Below, piece by piece: positions 6,716 through 8,328 of a DNA stretch of 8,328 nt. The notes beneath the pieces are model-generated. The model saw nothing but the letters and a program-made list of their open reading frames with translations, was not told the origin of the DNA and searched no databases. Source of the stretch: an uncultured Methanobrevibacter sp. Lineage in GTDB: Archaea; Methanobacteriota; Methanobacteria; Methanobacteriales; Methanobacteriaceae. Every line of letters starts with the position of its first letter. The stretch's first letter is position 1. The stretch lies in assembly GCA_902782595.1 (NCBI GenBank), contig CACZNW010000030.1, positions 1-8,328 of the forward strand, given 5' to 3'. The position numbers were made by a program, and so were the translations under genes.

Positions 6716-6725
6716 TTTATATAAA
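6716..6725 (+). promoter_or_regulatory. thrC: TATA box for thrC
   Basis: TTTATATAAA begins three bases after the SpoIIM-family stop codon. A start about 25 bases downstream falls near 6745-6748, leaving only some ten bases of leader before ATG 6758 and a partial ribosome site GTGAT (6748-6752). Very short or near-leaderless initiation is likely. Confidence 0.5.
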
Positions 6726-6757
6726 ATTAATATAAAAATATAAAACAGTGATTTTTT

Positions 6758-7954
6758 ATGATAAGATGTGTTTCATGTGGAGAAGAATACGACGATGATG
6801 AAGTAATCTACACTTGTGAAAAGTGCGGATCAGTACTTGAACTTGTCAACGAAATAGACGTTTCAAAAGACATTTTTGACGGTAGAAAAGACAATTTATG
6901 GAAATTTAAGGAATGCATTCCGGTGGATGATGCGAAAATTGTTTCACTTGATGAAGGTGGAACTCCGTTCTGCAAATGCGACAAGCTGGGTGATGAACTT
7001 GGAGTAAACCTGTATGTTAAGGTGGAAGGTTCAAATCCGACAGGAAGTTTTAAAGACAGGGGAATGACTGTAGGTATGACAAAAGCAATGGAACTGGGGG
7101 TTCATACTGTAGGTTGTGCTTCAACAGGAAACACTTCCGCATCCCTTTCAGCTTATGCCGCCCGTGCGGGATTGCGCTGCATTGTATTTTTACCTTCAGG
7201 AAAAGTGGCTCTTGGAAAACTGGCACAGGCAATGTTCCACGGTGCTGAAGTAATGTCTATCAACGGAAACTTTGATGAGGCACTTGAAGCTATGACTGCT
7301 CTTGCACTGGAAAAACATCTTTACTTATTAAATTCAATAAATCCCTACAGGCTCGAAGGACAAAAAACAATAGGTTATGAAATCGTCCGTGATTTGGGCT
7401 GGCAGGCACCCGACAGGATTGTCCTGCCGGTAGGTAATGCGGGCAATATTTCAGCTATCTGGAAAGGTGTAAAGGAATTCTACGATGCAGGATTCATCAA
7501 GGATTTACCTATGATGACTGGTATTCAGGCAGAAGGAGCATGTCCTGTTACAAATGCATTTAAGAAAGGGGACAAACGTGTTGTGCCTGTGGAAAATCCC
7601 GAAACCATTGCAACAGCAATAAGAATCGGTGCTCCGGTCAGTGATATTAAAGCTTTGAATGCTATTTATGATTCAAACGGCTATTCAGAAACAGTAACCG
7701 ATGATGAAATCCTTGATGCACAGAAATTACTTGCAAGAACCGAAGGTATTGGTGTCGAACCTGCTTCAGCTGCTTCCATTGCAGGGCTTAAAAAACTTGT
7801 TGATGCAGGTGTAGTTGACAAAGGTGAAACAATAACCTGTGTAGTTACAGGGCATCTGCTTAAAGATCCTAATACTGCTATTGATGCATGTACACAGCCT
7901 ACACAGGTTGATGCTGATATTGACACCTTAAGAGAGATTTTGATGAACAAATAA
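6758..7954 (+). CDS. thrC: Threonine synthase
   Basis: The 398-residue PLP enzyme converts O-phosphohomoserine to threonine plus phosphate, the last step of threonine synthesis. An N-terminal zinc ribbon (Cys4, Cys7, Cys20, Cys23) precedes the fold-type II PLP core, as in many archaeal ThrC proteins. The PLP lysine is Lys99 in NPTGSFKDRGM. STGNTSAS (122-129) and the glycine-rich PVGNAGN loop (224-230) bind substrate and cofactor phosphate. EPASAAS (334-340) and VTGHLLKD (363-370) are further threonine synthase signatures and argue against threonine dehydratase or cysteate synthase, the main relatives. Length is normal and the frame is intact. It has its own TATA box and a terminator-like hairpin at its end. 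No other threonine-pathway gene is in the window. Confidence 0.94.
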   Translation: MIRCVSCGEEYDDDEVIYTCEKCGSVLELVNEIDVSKDIFDGRKDNLWKFKECIPVDDAKIVSLDEGGTPFCKCDKLGDELGVNLYVKVEGSNPTGSFKDRGMTVGMTKAMELGVHTVGCASTGNTSASLSAYAARAGLRCIVFLPSGKVALGKLAQAMFHGAEVMSINGNFDEALEAMTALALEKHLYLLNSINPYRLEGQKTIGYEIVRDLGWQAPDRIVLPVGNAGNISAIWKGVKEFYDAGFIKDLPMMTGIQAEGACPVTNAFKKGDKRVVPVENPETIATAIRIGAPVSDIKALNAIYDSNGYSETVTDDEILDAQKLLARTEGIGVEPASAASIAGLKKLVDAGVVDKGETITCVVTGHLLKDPNTAIDACTQPTQVDADIDTLREILMNK

Positions 7955-7990
7955 ATTTTGCTTTAAATCTCTTTTAATTTTAATTTTTTC
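7933..7990 (+). terminator. thrC: Hairpin plus T-rich terminator at the end of thrC
   Basis: AGAGATTT (7933-7940, inside the last thrC codons) pairs perfectly with AAATCTCT (7965-7972). The 24-base loop contains the stop codon, and T-rich tracts (7973-7990 and beyond) follow at once. This resembles a bacterial-style intrinsic terminator, though the U-tracts alone could terminate archaeal transcription. Confidence 0.5.
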
Positions 7991-8146
7991 TTTTAATTCT
8001 TTTATATTCTAACAAAATTTATACTTTTTTTATTTAGGGTAATATATGAAAAACATTTCGTAATATATTCATGTCAATATTTATGTTAAAATATCATGGT
8101 TTGGTATGATGTAATTTTTAAAAATCACCGATGTTGAACCAATAGA

Positions 8147-8158
8147 TTTATATATAAG
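8147..8158 (+). promoter_or_regulatory. Histone gene TATA box
   Basis: TTTATATATAAG is the strongest TATA box in the window. It predicts a start near 8175-8180 and a leader of about 25 bases, suiting a highly expressed chromatin gene. Confidence 0.65.
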
Positions 8159-8189
8159 CAAATTAAAACTATTATTAACAAGTTTAAAT

Positions 8190-8195
8190 GGAGGT
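8190..8195 (+). promoter_or_regulatory. Strong Shine-Dalgarno site of the histone gene
   Basis: GGAGGT lies seven bases before ATG 8203. It is the fullest anti-Shine-Dalgarno match in the window; the other genes have only GGTG-type sites. This agrees with heavy translation. Confidence 0.75.
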
Positions 8196-8202
8196 TTTTT
8201 AT

Positions 8203-8328
8203 ATGAGTGAATTACCAATTGCTCCTGTGGGCAGAGTCCTTAAAAATGCTGGTGCACAAAGAGTAAGTGATGATGCAAAAGTCGCTTTAACCGAAGCAAT
8301 CGAAGACTACGGTAACGAAATCGCACAA
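8203..8328 (+). CDS. Archaeal histone, HMf/HMt type (3' partial)
   Basis: The first 42 codons are present and the gene runs off the right edge; complete relatives have about 67-70 residues. The start [26 protein letters not shown] closely follows HMfB of Methanothermus ([23 protein letters not shown]), covering helix 1, loop 1 and the beginning of helix 2. The conserved Arg in loop 1 (AQRVS) and in VGRV correspond to DNA-contact residues. Histone dimers and larger multimers wrap genomic DNA into nucleosome-like particles. ATG 8203 is fixed by the GGAGGT site. Methanobacteriales usually carry several histone paralogues, and which one this is cannot be told from the part seen. Confidence 0.93.
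   Translation, partial: MSELPIAPVGRVLKNAGAQRVSDDAKVALTEAIEDYGNEIAQ

Larger units (their letters stand above)
7955..8202 (+). other. AT-rich intergenic region between thrC and the histone gene
   Basis: These 248 bases hold no convincing gene. From left to right: T-rich terminator sequence to about 8031; GTAATATAT repeated directly at 8039-8047 and 8060-8068, 21 bases apart; an inverted repeat ATATTT/AAATAT (8077-8082, 8089-8094); ATCAT/ATGAT arms near 8093-8110; a perfect 12-base palindrome ATTTTTAAAAAT (8114-8125); and the histone promoter. No tRNA or structured RNA is recognisable. Confidence 0.6.

Noticed and set aside
8071..8109. Tiny open frame of 12 codons between thrC and the histone gene
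   Set aside because: No ribosome site, no promoter at the right distance and within chance expectation for AT-rich DNA.

Overview
The window looks like chromosomal DNA of a pseudomurein-walled methanogen of the order Methanobacteriales, most likely Methanobrevibacter. Four things point there: AT-rich DNA with archaeal TATA boxes and poly-T ends instead of -35/-10 promoters; a large adhesin-like protein with Ig-like repeats, pseudomurein-binding-type repeats and a transglutaminase/C71-like domain; an archaeal-type tryptophanyl-tRNA synthetase and a tRNA-splicing endonuclease; and an HMf-type archaeal histone. All genes are on the + strand. Genus and species are inference.

Layout. Nucleotides 2-3481 hold the 3' part of a very large surface-protein gene, open at the left edge. 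Its visible 1159 residues are a Ser/Asp-rich stretch, five Ig-like repeats, a glycoside-hydrolase-like barrel, a Ser/Thr/Ala linker, two pseudomurein-binding-type repeats and a C-terminal cysteine-protease-like domain with an apparent Cys-His-Asp triad. It ends in a T-rich terminator. Next come a DtxR-family metal-dependent repressor (3582-4295), endA (4392-4907), trpS (5005-6102) overlapping a SpoIIM-family membrane protein gene by one base (6102-6713), thrC (6758-7954), and after a 248-base AT-rich gap the first 42 codons of an archaeal histone (8203-8328).

How the genes relate. Most genes seem to be separate transcription units, each with its own TATA-like box and often a T-rich end. The trpS-SpoIIM pair is the one clear operon. 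The block endA-trpS-(SpoIIM)-thrC-histone is housekeeping (tRNA processing, tRNA charging, threonine synthesis, chromatin). From memory a similar order occurs in Methanothermobacter, but I could not check this. The surface gene is accessory in character and functionally unrelated to the block.

The most notable item is that surface protein. It appears to join a putative glycan-cleaving domain and a putative peptide-cleaving domain in one wall-bound polypeptide, with the wall-binding repeats between them. If both domains are active it would be a two-headed pseudomurein hydrolase, either an autolysin or a weapon. The rest of the window is ordinary apart from a few candidate operators and a terminator-like hairpin.
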